Below are positions 51,618 through 62,100 of a stretch of 64,000 bases of DNA, in pieces (the first letter of the stretch is position 1; every line of letters begins with the position of its first letter). Source of the stretch: Symbiodinium natans (lineage: Eukaryota; Sar; Dinophyceae; Suessiales; Symbiodiniaceae); assembly GCA_905221605.1 (NCBI GenBank), contig CAJNDS010002242.1, forward strand, positions 297,001-361,000. Reading direction: 5' to 3'. A program made the translations under genes and the position numbers. The notes beneath the pieces were generated by a model. The model was not told the origin of the DNA and ran no database searches. It saw nothing but the letters and a program-made list of their open reading frames with translations.

Positions 51618-51707
51618 AGCCTGCCGCCCGACTTTGAGGCCAAAGTGCAGGCGTCCCCCAGCTACCAGAGATCCTGGCGTGCTTGGCTGAGGGATTTGTG
51701 GACTTAG
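51618..51707 (+). CDS. Exon 3 (terminal) of the three-exon run
   Basis: Acceptor AACACCCAG; 29 codons SLPPDFEAKVQASPSYQRSW and on, stop TAG at 51705-51707 overlapping the first TTTAGGG unit. Phase matches exon 2. No family recognised. Confidence 0.6.
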   Translation, partial: SLPPDFEAKVQASPSYQRSWRAWLRDLWT

Positions 51708-52326
51708 GGTTTAGGGTTTAGGGTTTAGGGTTTTGGGGTTTAGGGTTTAGGGTTTAGGGTTCAACCTGGTTTTCTGGCTTGGTACTCCCCTGAGCCGTCT
51801 GCCTTCCGGCGCCCCTGTCCTGACCCCCCCTGTCCTGACCCCCCCCCATCCTGACCCCCCCCTGTCCCGCAGCCTAGAGAAGTGCCAAAACCCTAAACCC
51901 TAAACCCTAAACCCTAAACAAAGCCTCTGGTGGGTGTCAGGCCAGAAGGGGGTCCAGGAAGGACTGGTTTGCGCGACCTGAGACTTTTCAGGGGGGTTCC
52001 TAGGGAGCTGGTGCGCGCGCCCATGTATATTGGCAGCCGTGCTCTCGCCAGTTTAGGGTTCAGGGGTTTGGGGGTTGAGGGTTTATGGCTTTATCTCAGT
52101 AGCTGAGTGAGTACACCTTACACGTTTTGGGATACTATAATCCCCTCTAGAACTCAAAGTGTACATTTTTTTTGGGGGGGGGGGGGGCTTCTGAACTCAG
52201 CAACTAAGTCTAACTAAGTTATGGGCTTATGGGTTTCAGGCCTATGGGTTTAGGGCTTAGGGCTTGGGGTTTAGGAGCCGCCAACTACCGGCCACTGTGA
52301 TCTTGTCCTTCCCGCCTATTTCTAGT
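51708..52326. other. Repeat spacer
   Basis: TTTAGGG 51708-51765; tandem CCTGTCCTGACCCCCC at 51811-51868; CCCTAAA 51888-51918; a G-run at 52173-52186. Confidence 0.5.
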
Positions 52327-52431
52327 CTTACTGGCTCAAAACCCAACTTTTCAACTTTTGGGCTTCTTATAAGGTAGTTTTTTTTTTCTGAAAGTTTCAA
52401 CTTTTATTTCCTTGGGTTTTGGACCAGTAAG
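52327..52431. mobile_element. CTTACTGG-family element, TAGT duplication
   Basis: CTTACTGGCTCAAAACCC...GGGTTTTGGACCAGTAAG flanked by TAGT at 52323-52326 and 52432-52435. Same layout as gene B intron 1 (CTTACT...AGTAAG). Confidence 0.85.
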
Positions 52432-52646
52432 TAGTGCAAACTGACGGACTCAGCCCGACATGGAAGCTCCAGGTAGCAACCCGCACCAGCCTGGATCTGC
52501 CCTAAACCCCTAAACCAGAAACCCTGAACCTTAAACCCCAAACCTTAAACCCTAAATCCGAAACCTTAAATCCTAAACCTTAATCCCTTAACCTTAGACC
52601 CTAAACCTTGAACCATTCAGCCGCACGAAACCCTCATCCCCCAAGC

Positions 52647-52794
52647 CCTTTGTGGTACTTGACTGTAACTTTAGATCCTTACCTTTGTTGGGTTTATTGG
52701 GTTTCTTCATAAGGCAGCTAAAAGTTTAATTTACAGCTACCCTCCTGAGTGCAGCCAAGATCCCGCACCCAGTGCCCCACGAAGGGCCTAGCAT
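52647..52794. repeat. CCCTTTGTGG repeat family, copy 2
   Basis: Matches 47692-47844 over nearly its whole length with small indels. Both copies end at CCTAG before CATCGC. Confidence 0.75.
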
Positions 52795-52995
52795 CGCATC
52801 CTTCCGAAGCCTCAACGCTCCTAACTCCCAAGCCGAAAGCTCCGCAACACCCAAGAAATCTCAGGAATCGCGCATGTTCGGCCCCATCCCAGACCCTGCA
52901 CAAACCTTAAGCCCTAAGCCCTAAACCCTAAACCCTAAGCCCCAAGCCCTAAACCCTAGCCCTAAGCCCTAAACCCGACATGTCCTTCGCGCCAG

Positions 52996-53091
52996 TGTCT
53001 CCGAGAGATGGCGCGGCCATGTACGAACCGTCGAGGAGGTGTGGGATTCGCCTCCTTGGGAGCACAGTGGTGCCCATTTACCCGGTTCAGG
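52996..53091 (+). CDS. Exon-like island (unknown gene)
   Basis: Acceptor TCGCGCCAG; SPRDGAAMYEPSRRCGIRLL then GSTVVPIYPVQ; donor G|GTTTAGGG. A second open frame exists (CLREMARPCTNRR). CCCTAAA before, TTTAGGG after. Confidence 0.5.
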
Positions 53092-54000
53092 GTTTAGGGT
53101 TTAGGGTTTAGGGTTTCCTGGTTAAACCCTAAACCCTGAACCCTGAACTACCCTTAGGCTTGACCGCCTTTAAATACTGCTGTGGTGGGACCGTCTTAAG
53201 TGGAGGGTAAGGACGGGCTTGGGGCATGGTGCACGAGGGTTTGTGGTTTTAGGTCTTAAAGGGGTTTAGGGTTTAGGGTTTAGGATTTAGGGTTTAGGGT
53301 TCAAGGTTTGTAGAGGGTTTCGGGCGTTTCGGGTGTTCGGGGTAGGGTTGTGTGGGGTTTGTAGGGTTTACAGGGTGTGTATAGGGTTTAGAGTTTAGGG
53401 TTTAGGGTTCAGGGTTGATTGAGGGGTAAAAGGAGGGACCCCCAGAAGGGCCCTAGATATACCTTTTAGCCCCTATATACCTAAGTAGCCCTAAATATCC
53501 CCTAAATACCCCCAACGGTCCCTTCTAAGGATCCCTCTTTTAGTTCCTTGACTTTAGGGTTTAGGGTTTTAGGGTTTTAGGTTTCAAGTTTTAGGGTATA
53601 GGGTTTAGGGTTTAGGGTCCTTCAAGCACCTTCCAAGCCAAATGGGTCCACATAGTACTTGAAAACCCAAAACCCTGGCGTTGCCATGTCGGAAGCCCAA
53701 GTATACACTCTACAGGTGCACCGACCCGAAACCCTAGACCCTAAACCCTAGACCCTAAACCCTAAACCCTAAACCCTAGACCCTAGACCTAGACCCTAAA
53801 CCCTAAACCCTAAACCCTTACAACCTTAGTAATCCGAAACCGTACACCCTAAACCCTAAACCCTACACCGTCAACCCCTTACAACCTTAGTAGTGCTAAG
53901 CCCTAAACCCCAAACCCCAAACCCTAAACCCCAAACCCCAAACCCCAAACCCTAACCCTAAACCCTAAACCCTACACCCGCAACAACCTTCGTACCCCAG
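53092..54000. other. Repeat spacer
   Basis: TTTAGGG then CCCTAAA almost adjacent (53092-53150); TTTAGGG 53260-53310, 53395-53415 and 53553-53615; a long degenerate C-strand array 53690-53980. The segment 53425-53555 repeats 24670-24780. Confidence 0.5.
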
Positions 54001-54089
54001 CAAAACAAGCTGCTGCAGCCCCGCAGGCCGGCGACTTCGACGCGAAGCTGATCCTGAAGCTGCAAAAGTTCCGGAAGGCCCTAGATAGG
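54001..54089 (+). CDS. Exon-like island, basic helical
   Basis: Acceptor GTACCCCAG; two bases then KQAAAAPQAGDFDAKLILKL and QKFRKALDR; border AGG|GTTTAGGG with a 14-unit array. Possibly formin FH2-like with 55448-55530, but this is only an impression. Confidence 0.55.
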
Positions 54090-54187
54090 GTTTAGGGTTT
54101 AGGGTTTAGGGTTTAGGGTTTAGGGTTTAGGGTTTAGGGTTTAGGGTTTAGGGTTTAGGGTTTAGGGTTTAGGGTTTAGGGTTTAGC
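54090..54187 (+). repeat. TTTAGGG array, 14 units
   Basis: Fourteen near-perfect heptamers starting at the donor-like border of the preceding exon. Confidence 0.95.
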
Positions 54188-55447
54188 ACTACACCCTAAA
54201 CCCTAACCCTGAACCCTTACCCCTGACCCCTGACCCCCGACCCCTGACCTGAAGGCTCCAACGTTTTTCGGTCCACAGTCCTTCTGGTGCAAGGTTCTTG
54301 GGCCATTTTGGGCCGCCAGGCGATTTGGGGTTTAGGTTTTAGGGTAAAGTTGCATTAGCTAGTGTCTGAAGTTGAATTAGGAAGGCACAATAGGCCTCTG
54401 TAGCCCCTAGAGATATACGATTTATTAGTGCTTAGGGTTTATAAGGCTTGCCTTCCATGTAACTATATGATCGTTGTTAATCTTGCAGTTGCAGCATTTC
54501 TGTGTGAAGTTTAGCATCTTGTCTTTTCGGGTGTACGTGGGTCTTTGAAGACTGAAGAGGTTTCTGTGTAGTGCAACAAAGGCCTTGGCCCTTGGATCTT
54601 CAGTTCGGGCTTGGGTTTTCCCAGTCCTCCAGCGAATGACTTAGATCAGTTTCGGGTTGACAAGGTTTAGTTTTTAGGGTTTAGGGTTTAGGGTTTTAAG
54701 GGCTTGAGGTGTTAAGGCTTGAAAGGTTTTCGGGGATTGGGGAGTTTAGGATTCAAAGCGGAGGGGTCCCTATCTGATCGTACAAACCTTGGACATTGCA
54801 ACCCGGGCACCCAAAGTTCAGGGTTTAGGGTTTAGGGTTTAGGGTTGAGGGTTTAGGGTTAGGGGTTAAGGAGGGCCCTAGAGCAGAATTGTCCAAGATC
54901 CCAAGACCCAAGCCCTAAAACTGCACCAGCATGCCTATACCCTGCAAGAGGCCCAAGTCCCCACTTCCTTGGGCACACGAACCCTAAACAGGTCAATGGT
55001 TCATATTATCTTATTAGGAATTGTAGTAGTTCTGGGGTGCATGACAGCATTTTCGGCTCGTTTGGTCCCCAATGTTGGAAGCTCTTTTGACTTAGTGAGT
55101 CTACTTCACATGCCCTACACACCATACTGTAATCCCATAGCCCACCCGTACTAACCCTACTTACTAAGTAAACCGGGCTTCCAAGTAGAAACTCCTGCAC
55201 GCGAAACCCCACACTTTGCACCCACAACAACAAAACCCTCGAAGAAGCAGTCCTAAACCACAAAACAACCCTAAACCCGTAAAGCCTGAGCCCTAACCCT
55301 AAACCCTAAACCCTTAACCCTTAACCCTTAACCCTTAACCCTTAACCCTTAACCCTTAACCCTTAACCCTTAACCCCTAAGCCTTACCCTTAACCCTTAA
55401 CCCTTAAAGCCCTGAAACCCTTAAGCCCCGAAATGCCTGGCCCACAG
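54188..55447. other. Intron-like spacer
   Basis: Begins with G-strand units and ends with a C-strand CCCTTAA variant array (55312-55410, about nine perfect units). Between lie TTTAGGG at 54820-54870 and an inverted CTTGGAAGC-family element at 55075-55187. The 61-codon frame at 54969-55154 reads into that element. Confidence 0.5.
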
Positions 55448-55530
55448 AAGCAGCCCCGCAGGACCAGCTCCGGGGCAGCAAGTCCATCCTGCACTATGTG
55501 GCCGACCGGCCCAGCAAAGTTGTGGTCAGG
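55448..55530 (+). CDS. Exon-like island (unknown gene)
   Basis: Acceptor GGCCCACAG; AAPQDQLRGSKSILHYVADR then PSKVVVR, open in one good frame; border CAGG|GTTTAGGG. C-strand units upstream, TTTAGGG/TTTGGGG downstream. Confidence 0.55.
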
Positions 55531-56163
55531 GTTTAGGGTTTAGGGTTTGGGGTTTAGGGTTTGGGGTTTAGGGTTTGGGGTTAGGGCTTAGGGCTTAGGG
55601 CTTAGGGCTTCAGGCTCATGATGCAGAAGGTTTCGGGATGGGTGGGGCTTAGGGGAAGATCTCAAGCTCACTTACATGGCCCCCTGGCCAATGCCCATAC
55701 GAAGCCTGGGAAACTTACCACATACTCACCCGCAATGCCTCAGTCAGAGCTTCCGAAACCGCAAGCATGCGGTTAACCCTAAACCCTAAACCCTAAACCC
55801 GAAGCCCTATGCGGAGCTGCAATTGGTATTGTAGAAAAGGGTTAGTGTTGAGAGTTGGAAGGGTTAATGAACCCGGAAATCATGTTTGGCTCAAGATGGG
55901 CTTGAACAGAAAGCCACAAGTTCAAAAAGTAGTGCCTGGGTTCTTAGGGTTTGGTAAGGGTGTGTATTCCTTCCCCCTTTCCTTCCCCCCTGGGTTGCTC
56001 TTATCCGTGTTCTTGTTTGTTTCTTGGTTCGATCTGGGAAATATAAGTTCAGGGCGATTAGGGGAGTTGATTTCCTTCCTTGGTTGTCCCCCCGTAGGTT
56101 ATGAGCCCAAATTAGGTTCCCTGCGGTTGAGTGTTGTCTTAAGATCTTTGGGATCAAGAAGCA
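55531..56163. other. Leader region of the large ORF
   Basis: After mixed G-strand units (to 55615) and a last CCCTAAA block (55775-55803), sequence from 55806 has no telomere-like repeat. It is T- and G-rich and contains an overlapping frame (55809-56240) that I take as a shadow. It probably holds the 5' end of the large ORF's transcript. No clear promoter motif is seen. Confidence 0.5.
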
Positions 56164-59100
56164 ATGCCTTCTCCGAAGCGATGGCTCCAACCTGCCTCGG
56201 ATGGTGGACAAAATGGTGGAGCTGGAAATGGTGCAGCTGAGTCTCTGGGTGAAAGATCGGTGTTGGAAGAGGTGATTCCCGGCGCTGAAGAACATCTGGA
56301 AGAAGCCTTGGTTGCAGAAAGCCCCAATGTGGGTATGAATCCCAATGTGGATATGGTTAGCAATACTGAAGCTGAAGGACGTGCTGTCTCTGTATCGCCA
56401 AAGCCTGGTGAGAAAAGGAACTGGGACGCGACTGGTGGTATAGATCGTGAAATGGAGGTGACTGTTTTACGAGTGTTGCACAAACACGGGTATCAGCCGT
56501 CGTCTTCGACTTCGGGTCGAATGGTAGACCAAGAGTCTCAGACCGATCTGATTGGAGAAGTGCTGCAAGCGGCCAGGAGGCCTCTGAACAAGATCAAAAG
56601 GGATCCATCTTCGAGTTCCCAAGGTGGTGGAAGCGGTCACGAACAGAAGGGTGCGGACAGCTTTGAAGCTGCACCTGCTGCTGAATACGCCATGGGGGAG
56701 GAGGAGATCCTACAGATGGAGGCTGAGAGGTTGCGACAGTTGTCGGAAGAAGAGGATGAGATGCGCCAGGTCTCTGAAAGGGATGGTTTTCGGAAAGATG
56801 AGCATCTGATCAAAGCGTGCGATGGGACAACGTGGGAATGGCACCTCCATGAAGATGGGAGACAATATTATTACTGCCTGGATACGCAGGAAAGCAAGTG
56901 GACATTGCCGGTGGTAGGTGAAAAGATGAAGAGTGACGAGGTGGTTGGGTCTCCTTCGGGCAATGAGCTGGAAATGGAGGCGGCACTGGATTCTTCATCC
57001 TCTACTCCGAAGACTGAGTCTACGAGGGCATTCCAGGGTAGTGTAAATAGTTTAGGTGAAAAAGATTTTTCCTCTACTATCAGGGATAGCGGTCCTAGGG
57101 CTGGTGGTGACGCCCCGACCTCGGGTTCTCCTGATGAGGAGGAGATTCCTGGAAACCGAGCAGACATCGCTGGAGCTCAACATCTGGATCGGGAAGGAAT
57201 GGGAGCACTTTCTGAGGGTGTGGCAGCGGTGGAATCGGTAGGTCCAGAAGAAAAGATTCCCAATGTGGAGATCGGAACTGTGTCGGCTGCAGAAGAGCGA
57301 GTGGTGGATGTGGTACCTGTCGTTCAGGAATGTGGTCCTGGAGATTTGGAAGACGGAGGGAAAAGGTCGTGTGTTGCGACTGAGGAGGTCTCTTCGTTTG
57401 GTGCCAAGGTTCCTGCCATTCAAGGGGAAAAAGAAGCTTCTGGAATAGCTGGAGACACGGAAGATCTGAAAAATGAGGCCTGGAGCGCCAATGATGCGCG
57501 GGTCGATGCGCCAGATATTACCTGGAGTGCGAAGGAAGCACGGGTTGAGGTGCATATGGTGTTACGTTCCACGGGCGACTGCAACAATGGGGCGCAGGTC
57601 TCCGCAGCAGCTGATGATGGAGGTTCACAGGTGGACGCACTGGTGCAACCTGAAGTTAGCCGCGAGGAACGGAATAGCAAGGGCTACACCGGAGCCAATG
57701 AGGCAGCTGTGGTCAACGATGGTGGAAATTCTCCTTTGGAAGCCATGGAACCAAGGGAGCCTGCGGTGGAAGAAAGCGTGCCTGCCGTGGATGATCGACT
57801 CAATTGCCCTGCAGTGGAAGAAGATTTGCCTGCTGCAGAAGGTGTGACAAAGGACTCCAATGATGGGTCCACTCCCATGAAGGGAGAAGTGTTGCCGTCT
57901 GGAAGTTCGCCGGAAGTCGACACCGAGCGAATTACAGCAGATGAGGCAAAGCCTTTGGCGGAGAAAAAGGGAGGTCCTGAAGTCCAGGAGCACAAAAAAG
58001 ATGAGCTTGTGGGACTCGTGGAGCAGGACGAGCAGTGTGACCCAAAGGTGAAGACAAAGGATGCGCCAGGAGCCGATGATACAGAGGTGGTTTCTGAAGA
58101 GCATGCAAAGAAAGTGCCCCGAGCGGGAGCCTTGGAATCACCTGGGACACATTGCTATCAAGAGGGAGATGAGATCATGGGTCTAGTGCGCTGCATCAAT
58201 GGGTATGGAGCCTTTTTGGACCTTGGTGATTTGAATGTATTGATTCCTGCAGAAGGGAACAATACGTGTCAGTTCAGATTTGGTGATACTGTCAATGGAA
58301 CAGTGAAACTAGTGGAAGATGATGGTACCATAATCTTGGACACCTTTCTGGTTTTGGAAGAGGACGTGGAGGACTCTTCCTCAACGCTGCGGAAATGGAA
58401 ACCCAGCGGCTGGAGTACGTGGTGGACGAATTCATGGTATGCTGGTCAATGGTACCAAGATTCCAACGGTCAATGGGACTGGAAACAGGAGGAAGAGCAA
58501 TCCGATGAAGAGCTTGTGGTACAGGAGTTATCCTCTGAAGAACGAGAAGAAAGGCAACTTTATGGAGAAAAGATCTACAAAGCTCTTCTGGAGAATGGAA
58601 ACGAAGAGGAAGCCTATGTTGGCAAAATTACTGGGATGCTGTTGGGTCGCCCGATGGAAGATTTACAGGAGTGTGTTGCGGATCAGGCATTCCTCAATGC
58701 GGAAGCTCGGCGCGCGTATGGCATCTTGCAAAATGATGGTTGGAAGCCTGATGGTACAGAAAGCACAGGCTTGGGGAAGTTAACCACTTTTTCCCGAAAA
58801 CAGTACCACAACGCGCTTTTCGAACTGGCATGCAGAAAAAGGAGATTTTCTCGACCAGTTGTGGGTGAAGCGGTGGCAACGGTGCTGAATCAAGGGGAAG
58901 ATGAGTTTTGGAACGCGCTTTGGTTGGACACCAAGCTATTTTTGCAGGAGCTTGATGGTGCAGTGCAATCCATGAGCAAAAGGGAGAACAGGCCAATGGA
59001 AGCCTACATGGACCCTGACCAGTACAAAAAGGCTCACATGACTCCACAGACTGTGTCACCTGGATACAGCAAACTGTGCAAGTTCTTCAATAAGGGAAGG

Positions 59101-62100
59101 TGTCGCAACGGTGATGGTTGTCCCTATGAGCATCGTCGTTATGGTGAAGGTTGGCCAGGAGGAGGGTCAACTGATCCAAAGAATAGCCAAGAAGCTGATG
59201 ATGAGGATGGGAACATCGGTGACCCTCCCACAGAGGAAGGTACAGTGGATGAGGCACAGCAGGAGCGGGAGGATTTGGCCTTCCGGGCCAAGTACAATTT
59301 TGGCAAAGGTGCATCAAAGGGTGAACCTACGTCAGGTGAGCCAAAAGGTCGTCTGTGTCTGTATTACAATCAAGGTGGTTGTAAATATGAGACTACATGC
59401 AGGTATCTTCACAACGATGACATAGCATTGGAAGGGACTTGGGAGCCCGGCAAAGCTTGGGACAATGCTTCCAGGAAGTCACTAAGGGACGCAGGGTTCC
59501 ACCATTGCTGTTTCGATTATTACCTCAGAGGACGTTGCCGGAAAGGGTCAAATTTCTGCAAATACTCCCATGACGAGATGTCAGAGGAGCGGCTGACGCT
59601 CCTGAAACACTTGGTACAGGTGGCCAATCAGGTCCGGTTTGAAAAAGAGAGAGGATGGGAGATTACGGATAGAAGCACTTTTCAGCCACCTGCGAGTGGG
59701 GGAGCTGAATCTTCCTCATCCTCGGCACCAAAAGCGCTGCAAATGACCAATGTGTCACAAAAAGATGGTGAAAAAGGTATTCTGGATGAAGCAGAAGCTG
59801 ATGAACAAAAGAATTCGGTGGCTGCATCCACTGGTACTCGGCTTCAAAATCCGGAGGAGCCAATTGAAAATTGGATGGCTCGCAACGCACACCTGTGGGT
59901 GTATACCCCTCATGTAAGTGAGGTGATGATTACGCTTGGTGTGACCAATGTGTCGGACTTGCAAGAGTTCATCTTTGTGGAAGATTTGGTTGACAAAGGG
60001 ATCAACAAAGTGACCGCATGCAAAATTCTGCAATTGGTTGGTGATGTCCGATATCGCCCGGGAGGACCGGAAAAGGCAGTTCCTTCTGATGCATCTGTAC
60101 GGGTACAACAATCTTCTGGGAACAAAGGAACTGGAAGAGCGGCGGTGCGAACCCTCACTCAGGTGCGTGAAGCTGAAGACTCCGGTGCAAAAACTATGCC
60201 GAGAGGCTCCTATCGGGAGCTTTTTGATAAGGTCAGGTACCGTGATGGTTGGACGCTTGCGCAGAGGTCTCCGTTGTGCGTACAGAAGCTGCGGTTGGTG
60301 GGAGTTGGAATGCCGCCGGTGAATCCACCAACAAAAAAGTATCGGTCAAGATCAAACCCTGTGAGAAGGGGAAGGCCCTTGCTGGACAAAAAACAGGTGC
60401 GACAGGTGCCACGCTCTCGGTCACAACGACGAGTGCAACCGGCGGAAGTGGTGGAAAAGCCGAAGCCACTGGAACTGAAGCCTCGTGGTGGGTTGTCGTA
60501 TCGGTTCAGCAGAGCGTGGGCAGATGTGGTGGATGATGATGAACAGGCGGAGGCTTTGGTCTCGTATGCCGCTTCCTCAAGCGATTCAAGCGAAGAGGAG
60601 ACCAATGCCGTACAACGCCTGAAGGAAATCTTTTTGCAAGAAAGGGATTCACAGAGAACTGCGAATCGTGGCAATGTTCCGCAAAGTGGTTCTTCAGGCT
60701 CCAATGACGGGCCGAAAAAATCGGTTCACCTTGGCGAAGGGCGCGACAAAGCGTCGCGGGGGGAGACCCGCCAAGAAGTGACTTCACAAGTTTTTTCGCT
60801 ACCACAACCTTCTCGTCGAGCTGAACGGTCTCAAAAAAGAGCAAGGGATGGTTCAGTTATGGTTGGTTCGCTGGCGGTGGGCTCCACGGATGAGGTTTTA
60901 CCTGGGCAAGGTGTTGCTGGACAGGTGAATGTCTCTGAAAGCGCTCAAGTTCTTCCTGGGCAAGAAGTGGCTGGACAGGAGACGGCGCCGGAAGGAGCAG
61001 TACAGATTTCTGGCGAGGAGACTGACCAAAAAGAAGGAGAAGGTGGGAGCAATGAACTCCGTGGTGATGATGCGAAGATATTGGATGGTTGTCCGGTGAG
61101 GAATGACCTTCAGCAATTGCTGGTTAAAGGCCTTCTGACTCGGATTTATTGGAAGGTTGCAGTTGGCAAGTTGCCGGTGGGGCAAAGAGACTGCCAAAAA
61201 GGGTCCAATAAGATGGATCGAAATTTGGTTATTAGCATGTCATCCGAGGGTGCAAGCGAAGAGGATGAGAACCTGGCACTGGAGGACGATGCTGATCAGT
61301 CAATGGGTGACGGTGCGATGGTAGTTCTGGTGTATGATCCAAGGGCGCTGATTCAGTCGCCAACAACTGATTGGGTTATGCGTCGCGGTCTTACCGATCG
61401 TTCCGTCTGGCCAGCAATGGCGTACATGGCACAGAGGATATGTGCTGAAATGGTTCAAGTGGATGAAATGAATGCCCAGCTAGGGACTGGAGCACTCCTT
61501 TTTCAAAGGAGAGATCAAGGACATTATAGTGACCTGCATCATTCGTTCCATGACAACCCGTGCTTGCCGGCGGTGGGGAATTATCCTCTTTCGGTGATGG
61601 GTGCCTTGTTGTCTCCTGGTCTGGAAGGGGAATTCAAGAATACTGACAAGTTTGGAACTGCTATGGAGGCAATTGCCTATGATTGGAGCCGCAGTCCAGG
61701 CATGGAAGTTCACATTGAACTTATGGCGAGGGTAGCCAAAATGGTTCACCCGTTCCTGAATCTTGGAGCCCAAGGGTCGGTGATGGTTTCGGAATTTCTC
61801 TGGCAGCGCGGGAGGGCCCGGTTGATGGAGTTCCTTCAAGCGGCGACTTGTGCGGACCAATTGGAGGCTCTCTGGAGAAGGATGGACGACGATGCTGATG
61901 AAGAGGTGGATCCTTCGACAGCGGTGCTGGAAGTTCTTGGACCAGAGGATGCGGTGCTTGATCAAGGGAACAATGAATCCCTTATTCCCATTGAAGATGC
62001 TGGAGGTGAGACAAGTGGTGACACTGGAGGGGATGGCAAAGCGCCAGAAGTTTCTCCGGAAGAGGAGACATCCAGTGGGTCATCAAGACTGGCGGACACA

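Noticed and set aside
54001-55530. Formin FH2 gene assignment for exons 54001 and 55448
   Set aside because: Only a loose impression of similarity, and the two exons are not in compatible phase with each other.
55860-55925. tRNA-like primer-binding site upstream of the giant ORF
   Set aside because: No complementary tRNA 3' end could be recognised and no LTR borders were seen in the window.
55809-56240. 143-codon ORF upstream of the giant ORF
   Set aside because: Overlaps the start of the giant ORF in another frame and shows no recognisable domain; probably leader sequence.
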